From the NCBI GenBank assembly GCA_913042895.1, contig CAJWMQ010000005.1:1-47448 (forward strand): a stretch of 47,448 nt of DNA, in the 5' to 3' direction. A program made the translations under genes and the position numbers. Below the pieces are notes generated by a model. The model made no database searches and was not told the DNA's origin. It saw only the letters and a list, made by a program, of their open reading frames with translations. The DNA comes from an uncultured Verrucomicrobiales bacterium. Lineage in GTDB: Bacteria; Verrucomicrobiota; Verrucomicrobiia; Limisphaerales; UBA1100. Positions 8,461 to 17,635 of this stretch are shown here, piece by piece; positions within the stretch are counted from its first letter, which is position 1; every line of letters starts with the position of its first letter.

Positions 8461-11400
8461 TTACTCCACTTGCATGACTCCCTTCATCAGCTGCCAATGA
8501 CCTGGGAAAGTACACAAGAAAGGATAATCTCCGGGATTATTCGGCGCAACGAAGTAGAGGGTATGACTGCCTTTAGGTTGCACAACATAGGTAGATGTAA
8601 TTACAGAATCCAGATTAGGCACATAGTGTTTGTCGACAGCCTTAGGGTCACTTAGCATATCAATAGATGCTGATCCAACTTCCTTGTAATTTCCGGGTTT
8701 AGTAATAACTAAGTTGTGAGGCATATCGGTTTTGTTTATCAAAATTAATTCAATGGGCTCACCGGCCTTTACTTTGAATGTATCAATATTAAACTTAATT
8801 TGCTCAACACATATAATTTCAATTTTTCTGGACCCTTTTTGCTTTGTTCCTGAACTGGTAATCAGAGGTTTTTTGGTTTCCGCTACATCAATCATATGTA
8901 AACCATCGATATGAACTTTTTGTTCCATTAATTGTTTTTTAATTACTTCCACTGTATTATTTGAGGCGTTAGCCAGACCAATTTTTAATGCAGTCGCAAT
9001 TTTTTCAGTGCTGCCCCATTTTTCACGAGCATAATACGGACCAGTAGTGTCCGGGCGAGTTCCCCACCATCCCTCGGAATAAGAACCCTCGCGATAGTAA
9101 AGTCGTGCTAACGTAGCAAGAGTTGCAGTGTCAGGATTTTTGGTGGCGCGATCAATTAGTGCAGTAACTACCTTGTCGTCGTGGATGTATTTTAGGACAC
9201 TAAGCGCGGTATCTCTATTCGTACCATCCAGTGCACTAATCAACGTGTTTATTGGTTTAAGTGTGACCAGTGCTCGCGTTGCAATGTGTGGGATAACACC
9301 GGCCGGATTTGGTTCATTTTGGGCGGGAGTTTTCTCGAGCTTAGGAAAGCTGGCGTAGGGTAACATCGTTGCAGCCGCAGAGGCATCTCCCAGACGACCC
9401 AAGCTAATAAGTGCTTGCGCTCGTACGCGAGCGTTTTTGCTTTCAAGAGCGGACACAAACACGTCTTTTTTCAAGTTTTGTAGTTCCCCGCTTCGATCAG
9501 TGAGTGCGCGAAGGGCGAACTCAGTCACCACTGGATCATCGATGAGCTTTAAGAGATCAGCATGGGATTTAGCACCGTTGAGTTGCTTGAGAGTAAATAT
9601 GGCAGCTACGCGACCCGCTAGCGGTACGGCTTTGTCACTGGCCAGAGCATTTAGCTTCATGGTGCGGGCGAGGGTGGGGCCGCGACGGAGTAGTTCGAAT
9701 TGTGCATGCAGATTTTGTTGCTGGCTCGGACCAATGAGTAGATTAAACAGATTGGCGTCATCAATCTTTGTGATGTCCGGAAAGGGTTCAGGTTTGAAAT
9801 CTTTTGGAACAACTTGAACGACAAAACCAACGTTTGGTCCGCTGTAGGAGAACTTACCGCCATGCCAACTGGCCACGTACATACGGCCGCTGGCGTCCAC
9901 ATCGATATCGGTCGGGCGTGGGATGGTCAGAAAGGTTTCCTGATGCGCGTCAAAGGTGGGGCCGTTGGCGGGCGGGTTATGTAGGAACACCGCGCTGCGG
10001 CCCCAGTCGCAGGTGTAGGCGCCGTGGCTGAAGGGCTTGGGCCAGCGGGTGTCATGATAAAACATGCCGCCACAGCCGGAACCGCCGCCGTAGTCCTTGA
10101 GGGTCGGGAAAATTTCGCCGGGGAAATTCTTGTACCATGACGGGTAACCGTACTCGGCGCTTTGCATGATGTGGCTGAAGCGCACGTTCCAGCCGCCGCC
10201 GTCGTTGGTGTTGTCGCGCGTGAAAATGTTCAGGTACGGATCGACGCAGGCGTCCAAAATATTGCGCAGACCCCAACAGTAGATTTCCATGTCCGTGCCG
10301 TCCGGTCGCACGCGTACGATACCACCGCCGCGCCGGCTTAATACACGGCCATCTGCCCCCACAGCCTTAGTGAAACCGAAATCCCCCACGGCGATATAGA
10401 TCCAGCCGTCGATACCCATACGGATGCCGTTAGTCGTATGGTCTGCTCCTCGCTTGGAAACGTAATCGGTGCTGATGCCCTCGATCAGGCACTTCTCCTT
10501 GTCAGCCACGCCGTCGCCGTTGGTGTCCTCGTACAAGGTGAGGAAGGGTGGATGCAGCACCCAGAGTTTGCCGTTGTCGTAAATCAATCCGCGCGGATGA
10601 TCCATCTTAGCGAAGGTGTTCACCTTGTCCGCTTTGCCATCACCGTCGGTATCAATACAGCGTACTACGCGGCCGCGGCCTTTTTCTTTACCAAGACTCC
10701 CTTGCTCATCGATGCCCACAAACACCTCGCCGGTAGGGGCGGCTGTAAGGCAGACGGGGTAATTAACTTCCGGAGGTGCAGCAAAGAGATTCACCTCAAA
10801 CCCTTCAGGTGCCTTCACGCCGTTCATACCATTTATGGAGTCGTTACTACCATTCTCGGCAGCCTTCATCACCTTGCGCGGCAATTCGGGCAGGGGGCCG
10901 GTATACGCCTCAAATTCCCACAAGCTGCCCCACACGCCAGTGCTCGATCCTTGGAAGGTGATTTTGAAAAACTTTGTGCCCTTCGCATCAACCTTGTGGG
11001 GCGTGATTTGTTTGACGTCCTTGTTCTTCGACTGATCGACAACCTGATTCCAGTTCTTGCCATCGGCCGAAGCCTCGACGGTGTAACGGTAGGCGGCGTT
11101 GTTTTTCTCCCAGAGGATGCGGATATTTTGAATGTCTGCCGCTTCCTTTAACTCAATCTTTAGCCATTGACCGGTGCCCCCCCCTGCGGCGCACCAACGT
11201 GTGCGTGGGTTTCCATCAACGGCGTTTTTCGCAAAATTTTTTTTATTCGTCTCCTCAGAACTTGCCTTGGCACTAGCTCCCGTGGCCGCATTCTTGGGGA
11301 CTGCGGCTACTGCATCACCTTTTTTTTGGGCGCTCGTCGCAGCCGGTTTGGTGTTTAGCGTGAAGGATTCCTTCTCTGGTTCTGCGATCGACCAAGATTC

Positions 11401-12171
11401 ATTCTTGGTTGCCCAAAGAATACCGCGGGCAATGAAATTCAAATAACGTTTGTCTGCTACAGTTACATTAAAATGTCCAAGTGAAGTGCTGAAAACACGT
11501 GCGCCATGATATTCATTAGCCCACGCCACCACGGCCTCAGCGTTACCCTGCGTGCCACGGGCAATCACCTTGGTATTCGGGAACACCTGAATATTGTTAT
11601 AGAGTTCCTCATTTTGAGTGGTCCAGTCTTTTAATCCCTTAGTGATGAACGGCACACTATTCTCAAACGTGACATCAATCGGCTTTTTGGGTCCGTGACC
11701 ACTTGATTGTAGGCCAATGTACTCGAACCACTTTGCGTTGTCGTCGGTCATTTTCACCGGCGCGCGAAAGTTTCCAAACCGGTATGAGTGCATGGCGCAG
11801 TGCAGATTTACTCCCGGTATGCCTTTTTTATGTGGGGCGAGCACTCCGGCAATTACTTTAGGGTCGCTGATGCCCGCTGAGCATTCGTCATGAATTATAA
11901 GGTCGTAACCCTTTGCGTAATCAGGGTTACCATATATGGCGATGGGCGGTTTGGTGCTTTTGTCCGGGGAATGAGCATGGTCGATCTTAATATTGATCCG
12001 GCGCTCTAATCCCTGCTTGAGAATATCCTTTTGAGTGGCGTAATCATGGCAGCAACCACCAGTGATCAGCAGCGCCCGGATCGGCTTGGGCAAAGGTTTC
12101 TTTTTATCCTCAGCATAAAGTTCTTCAGTCAATAGGCCGGCTAAGGTGAGGGTCAGAATAATCGCTCTCAT
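8461..12171 (-). CDS. ThuA - F5/8C discoidin - PVC dehydrogenase - HEAT - azurin fusion protein
   Basis: 1236 residues with a signal peptide (cleavage likely after Ala20). Domain order: ThuA-like glutamine-amidotransferase fold (about 30-255; LLITGGCCHDY, GARVFSTSLGH); F5/8 type C discoidin carbohydrate-binding domain (about 300-425; NAVDGNPRTRW, WGSLWEFEAYTG); TIGR02604-like propeller (about 447-805; GFEVNLFAAPP, DTDGDGKADK, DASGRMYVASWHGG); HEAT-like helices (about 830-1060); and an azurin-type cupredoxin (about 1120-1236) with all type 1 copper ligands, His in MPHNLVI and Cys-His-Met in CTFPGHWQLM. The copper domain takes the place where relatives carry cytochrome c. Predicted periplasmic dehydrogenase delivering electrons to copper. 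The 3' third is AT-rich, the centre GC-rich. It follows the ceramidase-like gene by 45 bases. Confidence 0.9.
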   Translation of the reverse strand: MRAIILTLTLAGLLTEELYAEDKKKPLPKPIRALLITGGCCHDYATQKDILKQGLERRINIKIDHAHSPDKSTKPPIAIYGNPDYAKGYDLIIHDECSAGISDPKVIAGVLAPHKKGIPGVNLHCAMHSYRFGNFRAPVKMTDDNAKWFEYIGLQSSGHGPKKPIDVTFENSVPFITKGLKDWTTQNEELYNNIQVFPNTKVIARGTQGNAEAVVAWANEYHGARVFSTSLGHFNVTVADKRYLNFIARGILWATKNESWSIAEPEKESFTLNTKPAATSAQKKGDAVAAVPKNAATGASAKASSEETNKKNFAKNAVDGNPRTRWCAAGGGTGQWLKIELKEAADIQNIRILWEKNNAAYRYTVEASADGKNWNQVVDQSKNKDVKQITPHKVDAKGTKFFKITFQGSSTGVWGSLWEFEAYTGPLPELPRKVMKAAENGSNDSINGMNGVKAPEGFEVNLFAAPPEVNYPVCLTAAPTGEVFVGIDEQGSLGKEKGRGRVVRCIDTDGDGKADKVNTFAKMDHPRGLIYDNGKLWVLHPPFLTLYEDTNGDGVADKEKCLIEGISTDYVSKRGADHTTNGIRMGIDGWIYIAVGDFGFTKAVGADGRVLSRRGGGIVRVRPDGTDMEIYCWGLRNILDACVDPYLNIFTRDNTNDGGGWNVRFSHIMQSAEYGYPSWYKNFPGEIFPTLKDYGGGSGCGGMFYHDTRWPKPFSHGAYTCDWGRSAVFLHNPPANGPTFDAHQETFLTIPRPTDIDVDASGRMYVASWHGGKFSYSGPNVGFVVQVVPKDFKPEPFPDITKIDDANLFNLLIGPSQQQNLHAQFELLRRGPTLARTMKLNALASDKAVPLAGRVAAIFTLKQLNGAKSHADLLKLIDDPVVTEFALRALTDRSGELQNLKKDVFVSALESKNARVRAQALISLGRLGDASAAATMLPYASFPKLEKTPAQNEPNPAGVIPHIATRALVTLKPINTLISALDGTNRDTALSVLKYIHDDKVVTALIDRATKNPDTATLATLARLYYREGSYSEGWWGTRPDTTGPYYAREKWGSTEKIATALKIGLANASNNTVEVIKKQLMEQKVHIDGLHMIDVAETKKPLITSSGTKQKGSRKIEIICVEQIKFNIDTFKVKAGEPIELILINKTDMPHNLVITKPGNYKEVGSASIDMLSDPKAVDKHYVPNLDSVITSTYVVQPKGSHTLYFVAPNNPGDYPFLCTFPGHWQLMKGVMQVE

Positions 12172-12216
12172 GAATTTGTAGTTTCCGCGGAACGCTACCT
12201 TCAGCGGCGACTGGAA

Positions 12217-13626
12217 TCAATCTTTGCCCGCTACTTTTTCCAGCATTCCTAGCAGGGTTTTTTGGATTTTAACCGATGCGAGGAGTTCCAGGGTGCATGT
12301 GCCCATCCAGGTCTCGTAGCCGCCGAGGGTGTGTTGGCGGGGCGTGGGGAGGTAGCCGTTGTGGCCGTTGGCCAGCTCGATGGTGAAGGTGGCCTGCGGT
12401 AGCGGGCTCTTCGCCTTGAGTGTGAGGCCGATTTCGCAGAGTACTTCGCAGGGAATACTGGTGATGCCCACTTCGCCGAGCCGCAGGGCTTGCAGGACGA
12501 TTTCCTCTTCGCGCGGCCCATTGGCCAGGGCGAGCGTGCGGTGGGCATAGGCGTTGGCAAGGCCGGAGAGGGGCTCGGGCGCGGTGCCACCGAGGACGGC
12601 TTTGGCGTAGGCGATTTGTTTGGCGGTGGGTTGGCGGTTCTTGAGCGTGAGTAGGGTTTGCTCCATTGCAAGGGTGATGTCCTTGCGGAAGGCTACTTGC
12701 TTGTGCGCGGCGAGTACGCGGTCGGCGACGAGTTGGGCGACCTCGTTCATGCGTTGCATGGGTTTCTGGCGCGGACGCGGGACGCGGAAACTGATGTTGT
12801 TGATATCGCCGCTGGTGCCGTTGGACATCATGGCGACATAGTCTTTGTCTGCGCCGAGGGCTTTCTCGATCATCCCAGCGAACACGCCAAAGTAATCTGC
12901 GGATACACCGTCAGCTGGCAGGCCGCCGACGTAGTGCAGCGAGTAATTGGCCAGCAAGGCAATCGGCCGGCCATCCTCCGTGCCGCGTAGGGAAATGAAA
13001 TGCACCTCTGGATCAGTCGGCCCGGCCGGGCGATCGATGAGGTTGCGCGGCGGGTTCATGCGCACGATGTCATTCGGGCTGCCGAAGGGGTTCACCGCAA
13101 TGCCGCCGGATTTCATATGCCAGCGCCGGTTAAAAATTTCCTCGGGCACGAGCGCCACGCCGTGCGCCATCTCGGCGGGGACAAGGTTCTTCTCAGCCTG
13201 CGCAATGGCTTCGGCAATGCCTTCGACCAGTTGTTTGAAGTAGGCGCGATGGGCGGCGTCATCGCGGTTGGTGCGGCGATCCTTGCCCGGCGGCGCGGTG
13301 TGCGTGTGGGTGGCAGCCACGAGAATACGGTCGGCTCGCAGTCGGGTGTGCTCGGCCGCCAGTGCTTTGGCGCGATCGAGGTAATTGCGACCGATTAGGC
13401 AGTTGTCCACGATCACAATGGCCAGTCGCGTTTGGCCGTCATCACACACAATCGCACGAGCGAAAAGAGGATCATGCGCCTTGTCCGCCAGCCGTTCGTG
13501 AAAGGAGCCCACCATCTGCACAGGCCAGACCTTGGGCGTGATATCCACCTTTGCCGAGCCGGCACGAAACTCCGCCAACCCAGTGGTGGCAAGCAGTAAC
13601 AGGGTGGCGAGCAGTTGCAGACTCAT
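12217..13626 (-). CDS. Neutral/alkaline ceramidase-like hydrolase (copy 1)
   Basis: 469 residues, exported (signal peptide about 1-18). Features of the neutral ceramidase superfamily: N-terminal AGSAKVDITP, the zinc-site motif AATHTHTAPPG (His107, His109), LANYSLHYVGG with a further candidate zinc His, and NGTSGDINN near residue 270, which corresponds to the nucleophilic-serine region of ceramidases. It is shorter than classical neutral ceramidases (about 650 residues) and ends at LGGYETWMGT plus a short tail, so the immunoglobulin-like C-terminal domain is missing. True ceramidase activity is uncertain; PVC homologues are abundant and mostly untested. The stop of the sulfatase gene abuts its ATG. 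A paralogue lies at 38723-40165. Confidence 0.85.
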   Translation of the reverse strand: MSLQLLATLLLLATTGLAEFRAGSAKVDITPKVWPVQMVGSFHERLADKAHDPLFARAIVCDDGQTRLAIVIVDNCLIGRNYLDRAKALAAEHTRLRADRILVAATHTHTAPPGKDRRTNRDDAAHRAYFKQLVEGIAEAIAQAEKNLVPAEMAHGVALVPEEIFNRRWHMKSGGIAVNPFGSPNDIVRMNPPRNLIDRPAGPTDPEVHFISLRGTEDGRPIALLANYSLHYVGGLPADGVSADYFGVFAGMIEKALGADKDYVAMMSNGTSGDINNISFRVPRPRQKPMQRMNEVAQLVADRVLAAHKQVAFRKDITLAMEQTLLTLKNRQPTAKQIAYAKAVLGGTAPEPLSGLANAYAHRTLALANGPREEEIVLQALRLGEVGITSIPCEVLCEIGLTLKAKSPLPQATFTIELANGHNGYLPTPRQHTLGGYETWMGTCTLELLASVKIQKTLLGMLEKVAGKD

Positions 13627-15081
13627 TTATCGGCCTTCGCGTTTGCCGGGATCGAAGTTGGCGTTCTTGGTGGGCATGCGGGCGCCGGTGTCCTTGCGCC
13701 AGGCGGCGAGCTTGGTGGCGAGCGCTTTCACCTTGTCGGGATGTTTCTTGGCAAGGTTGGTTTTCTCGCCGATATCATCGGCCAAATTGAACAGCTCCAG
13801 CCGCCCGTCCTCGTACCATTCGATGAGCTTCCAGTCGCCCTCACGCACGGCTGCCGTGGGGGCGTTGCCCTGATTGCCGTAGTGCGGGTAATGCCAGTAG
13901 AGCGCGCCGCGGTCTTGGGGTTTACCGCGTAGGGCGGTGGTGAAACTCACGCCGTCAATGGGCAGAGGCAGCTGCGGCTTGAGACCGGCCATTTCCATGA
14001 TAGTCGGGAAAAAATCCGTGCTGGTAACGGGGGTGTCATTCACGCTGCCGGGCTTAGTGACACCTGGCCAGCGGACCATCATTGGTTCGCGGATGCCGCC
14101 TTCGTACATCCAGCCTTTGCCGCCGCGCAGGGGGAGGTTGCTGGTGGGATGCCCTTCGCTGGTGGAGAGGCCGCCGTTGTCGCTCATGAAAAACACAACG
14201 GTGTTGTCCTCTAACCCGTGTTCCTTAAGGCCGTCGAGCACCTTGCCGACGGCGAGATCCATCGCCTCCACCATGCCGCCGTACACGGCGTGCTCCTGCA
14301 CGAGGCGCACCTGCCGGTTGTGTTCCTTGCCCCACTTGGCCTCCAGACCACGCTCTTTCTTGCGGGCAAGATATTTGTCGCGCAGATCGGTGCGCGAGAT
14401 CAGTGGAGTGTGTACGGAATAAAACGAGAGATAAGCTAGGAACGGCTTACTCTTATTGGCAGCCATGAATTTCACCGTTTCGCTGGCAAGCCGATCGGGT
14501 AAATGTTCGCCGTCCGGGCCGTCCTTAAGGCGCGGATTGCCATAGGGCGAAAAGTATTTTTTGCCGCCATAAGGTCCACCACGATGATGGCCGCCCTGGT
14601 TGATATCGAATCCCTGATCCTCAGGCCAGAATCCCTCGTTGCCTAAGTGCCATTTACCAGCGAAGAAGGTGGCGTAGCCGTTTTCCTTGAGTGCCTCGGC
14701 GAGAGTGAACTCCTTGAGCTCCAGCTGGCGCGTGTAGGTTGCGGGCAGGAGTCGGGTGTTGCGCCGCCACGCCTTGCCGGCGGCCGCGCCGATGTAATCC
14801 GTCACGCCCGTGCGCGTGGGGTAACGGCCGGTCATGATACTCGCACGCGTAGGGCTGCACACTGGGCAGGCGGCATAGGCGCTGGTGAATTTCATGCCCG
14901 AAGCCGCGAGCCGATCGCAATTGGGCGTGTCGTAAAACGAGCTACCAAAGGTTTTTAAGTCGCTCCATCCGAGATCATCAACGAGAAAAAAGACAAAGTT
15001 GAGAGGCTTGGTCTTTTGATCGGCCTGAACCACAGCAGGGCACAGGAACGCCAGTAACAGAAGAACGCGAAACACTTTCAT
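13627..15081 (-). CDS. S1 family sulfatase (arylsulfatase A-like), copy 1
   Basis: 484 residues with a signal peptide (about 1-20). N-terminal FFLVDDLGWSDL supplies the calcium-binding Asp pair; Cys75 in VCSPTRASIMTGRYPTR is the CxPxR site converted to formylglycine; AGKWHLG carries the Lys/His active-site residues; VVFFMSDNGGLS gives the later Asp-Asn pair. Exported sulfatases of this class remove sulfate esters from glycans or lipids; the substrate is not predictable here. First gene of a run leading to the ceramidase-like gene (no gap) and the fusion dehydrogenase. No formylglycine-generating enzyme gene is visible in the window, so maturation must depend on one elsewhere. Confidence 0.95.
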   Translation of the reverse strand: MKVFRVLLLLAFLCPAVVQADQKTKPLNFVFFLVDDLGWSDLKTFGSSFYDTPNCDRLAASGMKFTSAYAACPVCSPTRASIMTGRYPTRTGVTDYIGAAAGKAWRRNTRLLPATYTRQLELKEFTLAEALKENGYATFFAGKWHLGNEGFWPEDQGFDINQGGHHRGGPYGGKKYFSPYGNPRLKDGPDGEHLPDRLASETVKFMAANKSKPFLAYLSFYSVHTPLISRTDLRDKYLARKKERGLEAKWGKEHNRQVRLVQEHAVYGGMVEAMDLAVGKVLDGLKEHGLEDNTVVFFMSDNGGLSTSEGHPTSNLPLRGGKGWMYEGGIREPMMVRWPGVTKPGSVNDTPVTSTDFFPTIMEMAGLKPQLPLPIDGVSFTTALRGKPQDRGALYWHYPHYGNQGNAPTAAVREGDWKLIEWYEDGRLELFNLADDIGEKTNLAKKHPDKVKALATKLAAWRKDTGARMPTKNANFDPGKREGR

Positions 15082-15189
15082 GGATGCGCATTAATCTGGA
15101 TTTTTATTCGCTATAATCAAGAATGGAATGGATTTCATTTCACAATATGACGCTATCAAAACATGATTTGATTTTTATCACAGGAAATG

Positions 15190-15216
15190 AGCCCGATGAT
15201 GGTCGTAGTCCGGGCT
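15190..15216. other. Weak stem-loop in the gap after the light locus
   Basis: AGCCCG, a 15-base loop, then CGGGCT, in the 176-base gap between the membrane protein stop (15258) and the sulfatase start (15081). On the plus strand it is followed by a T run, but no plus-strand gene ends here. On the minus strand, where it would terminate the light operon, no T run follows. I see no other recognisable element in this gap apart from the probable sulfatase promoter region. Confidence 0.25.
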
Positions 15217-15257
15217 AGGTTATTTTTGCAATACCATCTGAGAAATGGATCATTTCT

Positions 15258-16346
15258 CTAAGCTGTCGGTGGCATGATCCAAAGAGGCGGTCGACCAACA
15301 TTACAATGAACTGATCGTGCAGTGAGATTCAAAGTTGCCCAACTCAGAAAAAGATTAGTCCGGGAGAGAGGTCCCCACTGGAAAGAAGTTCTTTGGTCCA
15401 ATGTTTTTAATCTCAGTTCAGAGCTAGGTATGGGATAAAAGATTTTTTGAACAAAAGAATTTTTATGCCCATCTTCATCGATGACCTCCGGGAAGTTTTC
15501 TATATAAGCGGCTAGAGATTCAGGGTCTTCCTGATGTGCCGCTTGATCTGCAGCAAAAACTGTGGAGTGACTCAGTGAGGGAAGAACAAGCAGTGATGTA
15601 AAACTCCATAAAGTCATCCAAGAACTAAAATAGAGGATAGTAAATGCGACACTATTTGAATCAAAAATGTTTAGCCAGTCACCTATGGCTACGCCTACCA
15701 AATTCCAGGCGACTACGATTAAAAACGCCCTAAACGGGAGGCCCCGGGAAGCCATATAATTACGTCGTATGATTTCTAAATCTAAAGATTTACTCGCCTT
15801 CCAATTTTCAGGGATCACATGCTTATGTTTGCCTAAACCTGCTATAATTCCTCCGGTGAATGTGGGTTCCGGACAATCAACCATAAACGTTTTACCCTGA
15901 AAATCAGTCGGGTCATCGATCTTTTGAGAACTACCGTTCACCCAATTTAAGCAAATTAATTGGGTGAAACTCAGCAAGAGGATTCCTAGCAAGCACGCTA
16001 TACAATAACCTGTGCCTAAATAATTGGCTAAAATAATTAAAGCAGACAGGAGTGTCCAAAAGATAGTCTGTAGAGCAACACCCTTAACCCACTGCTTTTT
16101 GAATTCCGGATTCGTTTCCACCCGACTGCCTAAGTAGCCGGCACCAATCCAGTCAAAGACACCCTGGACTGCGAGATATCCACCTAATCCAATGATCCAA
16201 ATCCAAACAGGTTGAATTTGCGTAGCCGATGACTCTAGTGTGGCTCGGAAGCTAAGAATTGTTGCGGCAATTATGACCCAGAAACCAACGTTAAAAATCC
16301 CCAGTCTTAGCCGTTGCGCTCTCGTGGGGGGAGTCACAGATTTCAT
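15258..16346 (-). CDS. Uncharacterised polytopic membrane protein of the light locus
   Basis: 362 residues. I do not recognise the family. About six hydrophobic segments are visible: near residues 17-35, 47-65, 88-106, 112-132, 200-222 and 235-260. A soluble loop of roughly 55 residues (NGSSQKIDDP to RRNYMASRG) separates the fourth and fifth segments, and the C-terminal 95 residues are mostly soluble. There is no HExxH, so the loose resemblance to M48-type membrane proteins cannot be supported as a protease call. The ATG overlaps the stop of the 71-residue gene in an ATGA, so it is translationally coupled to the end of the light operon. Probably an inner-membrane protein; role unknown. Confidence 0.75.
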   Translation of the reverse strand: MKSVTPPTRAQRLRLGIFNVGFWVIIAATILSFRATLESSATQIQPVWIWIIGLGGYLAVQGVFDWIGAGYLGSRVETNPEFKKQWVKGVALQTIFWTLLSALIILANYLGTGYCIACLLGILLLSFTQLICLNWVNGSSQKIDDPTDFQGKTFMVDCPEPTFTGGIIAGLGKHKHVIPENWKASKSLDLEIIRRNYMASRGLPFRAFLIVVAWNLVGVAIGDWLNIFDSNSVAFTILYFSSWMTLWSFTSLLVLPSLSHSTVFAADQAAHQEDPESLAAYIENFPEVIDEDGHKNSFVQKIFYPIPSSELRLKTLDQRTSFQWGPLSRTNLFLSWATLNLTARSVHCNVGRPPLWIMPPTA

Positions 16347-16558
16347 GATTTGCTCTTGATGAAAGTATCGGTCAGTGCTCTGCTCGCAGCTGCTATTTGC
16401 TTTAGTTGATCCAAGCCTTGAATGGCTTCGACCGTGTCAACTAGTTGAACTTTCCGAAAACACCCAGTACAAAATGCTAGATGTGATTCACCGCACCCTT
16501 CCAATGCATCCCATTTTTCAGGGCAACATTCACTTTTGCAATTCACAATGACACTCAT
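16343..16558 (-). CDS. Small Cys-rich protein (71 aa)
   Basis: Short soluble protein with six cysteines, arranged as CKSECC near residue 7, a single Cys near 22, then CTGC near residue 30, followed by a helical tail. The spacing suggests a zinc-ribbon or other small metal site. It starts in an ATGA overlap with the SOUL gene and ends in an ATGA overlap with the membrane protein gene. This double coupling is the best evidence that it is a real gene. No function can be assigned; a zinc or redox-sensing adaptor for the neighbouring heme and membrane proteins would be speculation. Confidence 0.75.
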   Translation of the reverse strand: MSVIVNCKSECCPEKWDALEGCGESHLAFCTGCFRKVQLVDTVEAIQGLDQLKQIAAASRALTDTFIKSKS

Positions 16559-17133
16559 TTTTTTCTTTCAGTCACGGGTATCAGCAATTCATTTCTCCTA
16601 AGAAAGCCCGGTGTCCATGGAGGATCATAGAAAGCTTCGATAGGATCACCAGCAGCAACTAGGTTATTTTCATTAATCCACTCCCTTAGTTTAGAATCAA
16701 TTTTCACAGGCGTTATTCGGTGTCGGCCGGAATAACGATAGGCTGCGAACAGCATCTCGGGTTGAATTGTATTTCTTACAGTATCAAGATTCGGTAATGG
16801 CACATCTTCTTTGTTGAATTTGTCTGGAAGGACAAACGCCATAGTAGATTCCCCATTTTTTCTGGTAGTGAAAACGGGAGTTGTCATGGCTATTTTTTGT
16901 TGTTTGTCGTTTCCACCGTCAATATATCGAAAAAGACGCATGAAACCGTTGTCTTGGTCGCTGGACATAGTGGTTTGGATTAGTTGAAGTTCCGAATAAT
17001 GGCGCAATTCCGCACTACCCTCTTTCTTTAAAACTTTATGGGAAGCTTCTTCGTAACCCGCTCTAGTGAACTTAGTCGCGGCACAGGCTGAAGCCATGCT
17101 GATGCAGATGAGGATTATTAATTTTTGTATCAT
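16555..17133 (-). CDS. SOUL-family heme-binding (lipo)protein
   Basis: 192 residues from the ATG at 17133. An in-frame TTG at 17157 would overlap the GPx gene, and the ATG gives a clean hydrophobic leader ending SMASACAA, a weak lipobox. The mature protein is a standard SOUL domain: KFTRAGYEE opening, ELRHYSELQLIQT, FRYIDGGNDKQQKIAMTTPV (the conserved MTTPV strand), FVLPDKFNKEDVPLP, and the C-terminal LLIPV. SOUL proteins bind heme or porphyrin and are frequent in bacterial photolyase clusters, where they may bind or buffer photosensitising porphyrins (inference). Eight bases or fewer separate it from the GPx gene; its stop overlaps the next start. Confidence 0.93.
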   Translation of the reverse strand: MIQKLIILICISMASACAATKFTRAGYEEASHKVLKKEGSAELRHYSELQLIQTTMSSDQDNGFMRLFRYIDGGNDKQQKIAMTTPVFTTRKNGESTMAFVLPDKFNKEDVPLPNLDTVRNTIQPEMLFAAYRYSGRHRITPVKIDSKLREWINENNLVAAGDPIEAFYDPPWTPGFLRRNELLIPVTERKK

Positions 17134-17140
17134 TTTAAAC

Positions 17141-17635
17141 CTACAGAAGTTTTTCAATAGCCGAGGTTAATTGGTCTGATTCAGGATCTATAAAAGTGTG
17201 AAACCTGTCCACGACATCGCCGTCTCGATTGATTAGGAATTTCGTGAAATTCCATTTCACGATTCCACCATGTTCTGTATGGCTGGTTAACCAACGATAG
17301 AGAGGGTGGATGTTCCGTCCCCATACACTAATCTTGGAATACATTGGAAACGAAATGTTGAATCGAGTTTTGGCGAATTTATGTATTTCCTCATCGCATC
17401 CGGGTTCTTGAAAGAGAAAATCATTGGATGGAAAACCACAGATTGTAAGTCCCATAGGACCATACTTTTGCTGCAAATTTTCCAAACCTTCATATTGAGG
17501 GGTGAAACCACAGCGCGAGGCTAAGTTTACAATAAGGAGTATTTTTCCTTTGTAATCACCCAGAGTGGAGTCAGTTCCGTCAATGGTGGTTAGGGGTATA
17601 TCGTAAATTGGTGAGGTGTTGCTAACGGTGTTCAT
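17141..17635 (-). CDS. Glutathione peroxidase-family thiol peroxidase
   Basis: 164 residues, no signal peptide. All GPx signatures are present: NLASRCGFTPQYEGLE with the peroxidatic Cys42 (Cys rather than selenocysteine), ICGFPSNDF with a second Cys, and WNFTKFLI carrying the catalytic Trp and Asn. Bacterial Cys-GPx enzymes usually run on thioredoxin rather than glutathione and detoxify hydrogen and lipid peroxides. Here it sits between the CPD photolyase (ATGA overlap) and the SOUL protein, fitting a role against photosensitised lipid peroxidation. Confidence 0.97.
   Translation of the reverse strand: MNTVSNTSPIYDIPLTTIDGTDSTLGDYKGKILLIVNLASRCGFTPQYEGLENLQQKYGPMGLTICGFPSNDFLFQEPGCDEEIHKFAKTRFNISFPMYSKISVWGRNIHPLYRWLTSHTEHGGIVKWNFTKFLINRDGDVVDRFHTFIDPESDQLTSAIEKLL

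Noticed and set aside
15258-16346. M48-type membrane protease
   Set aside because: Similar hydrophobic layout, but no HExxH zinc motif.
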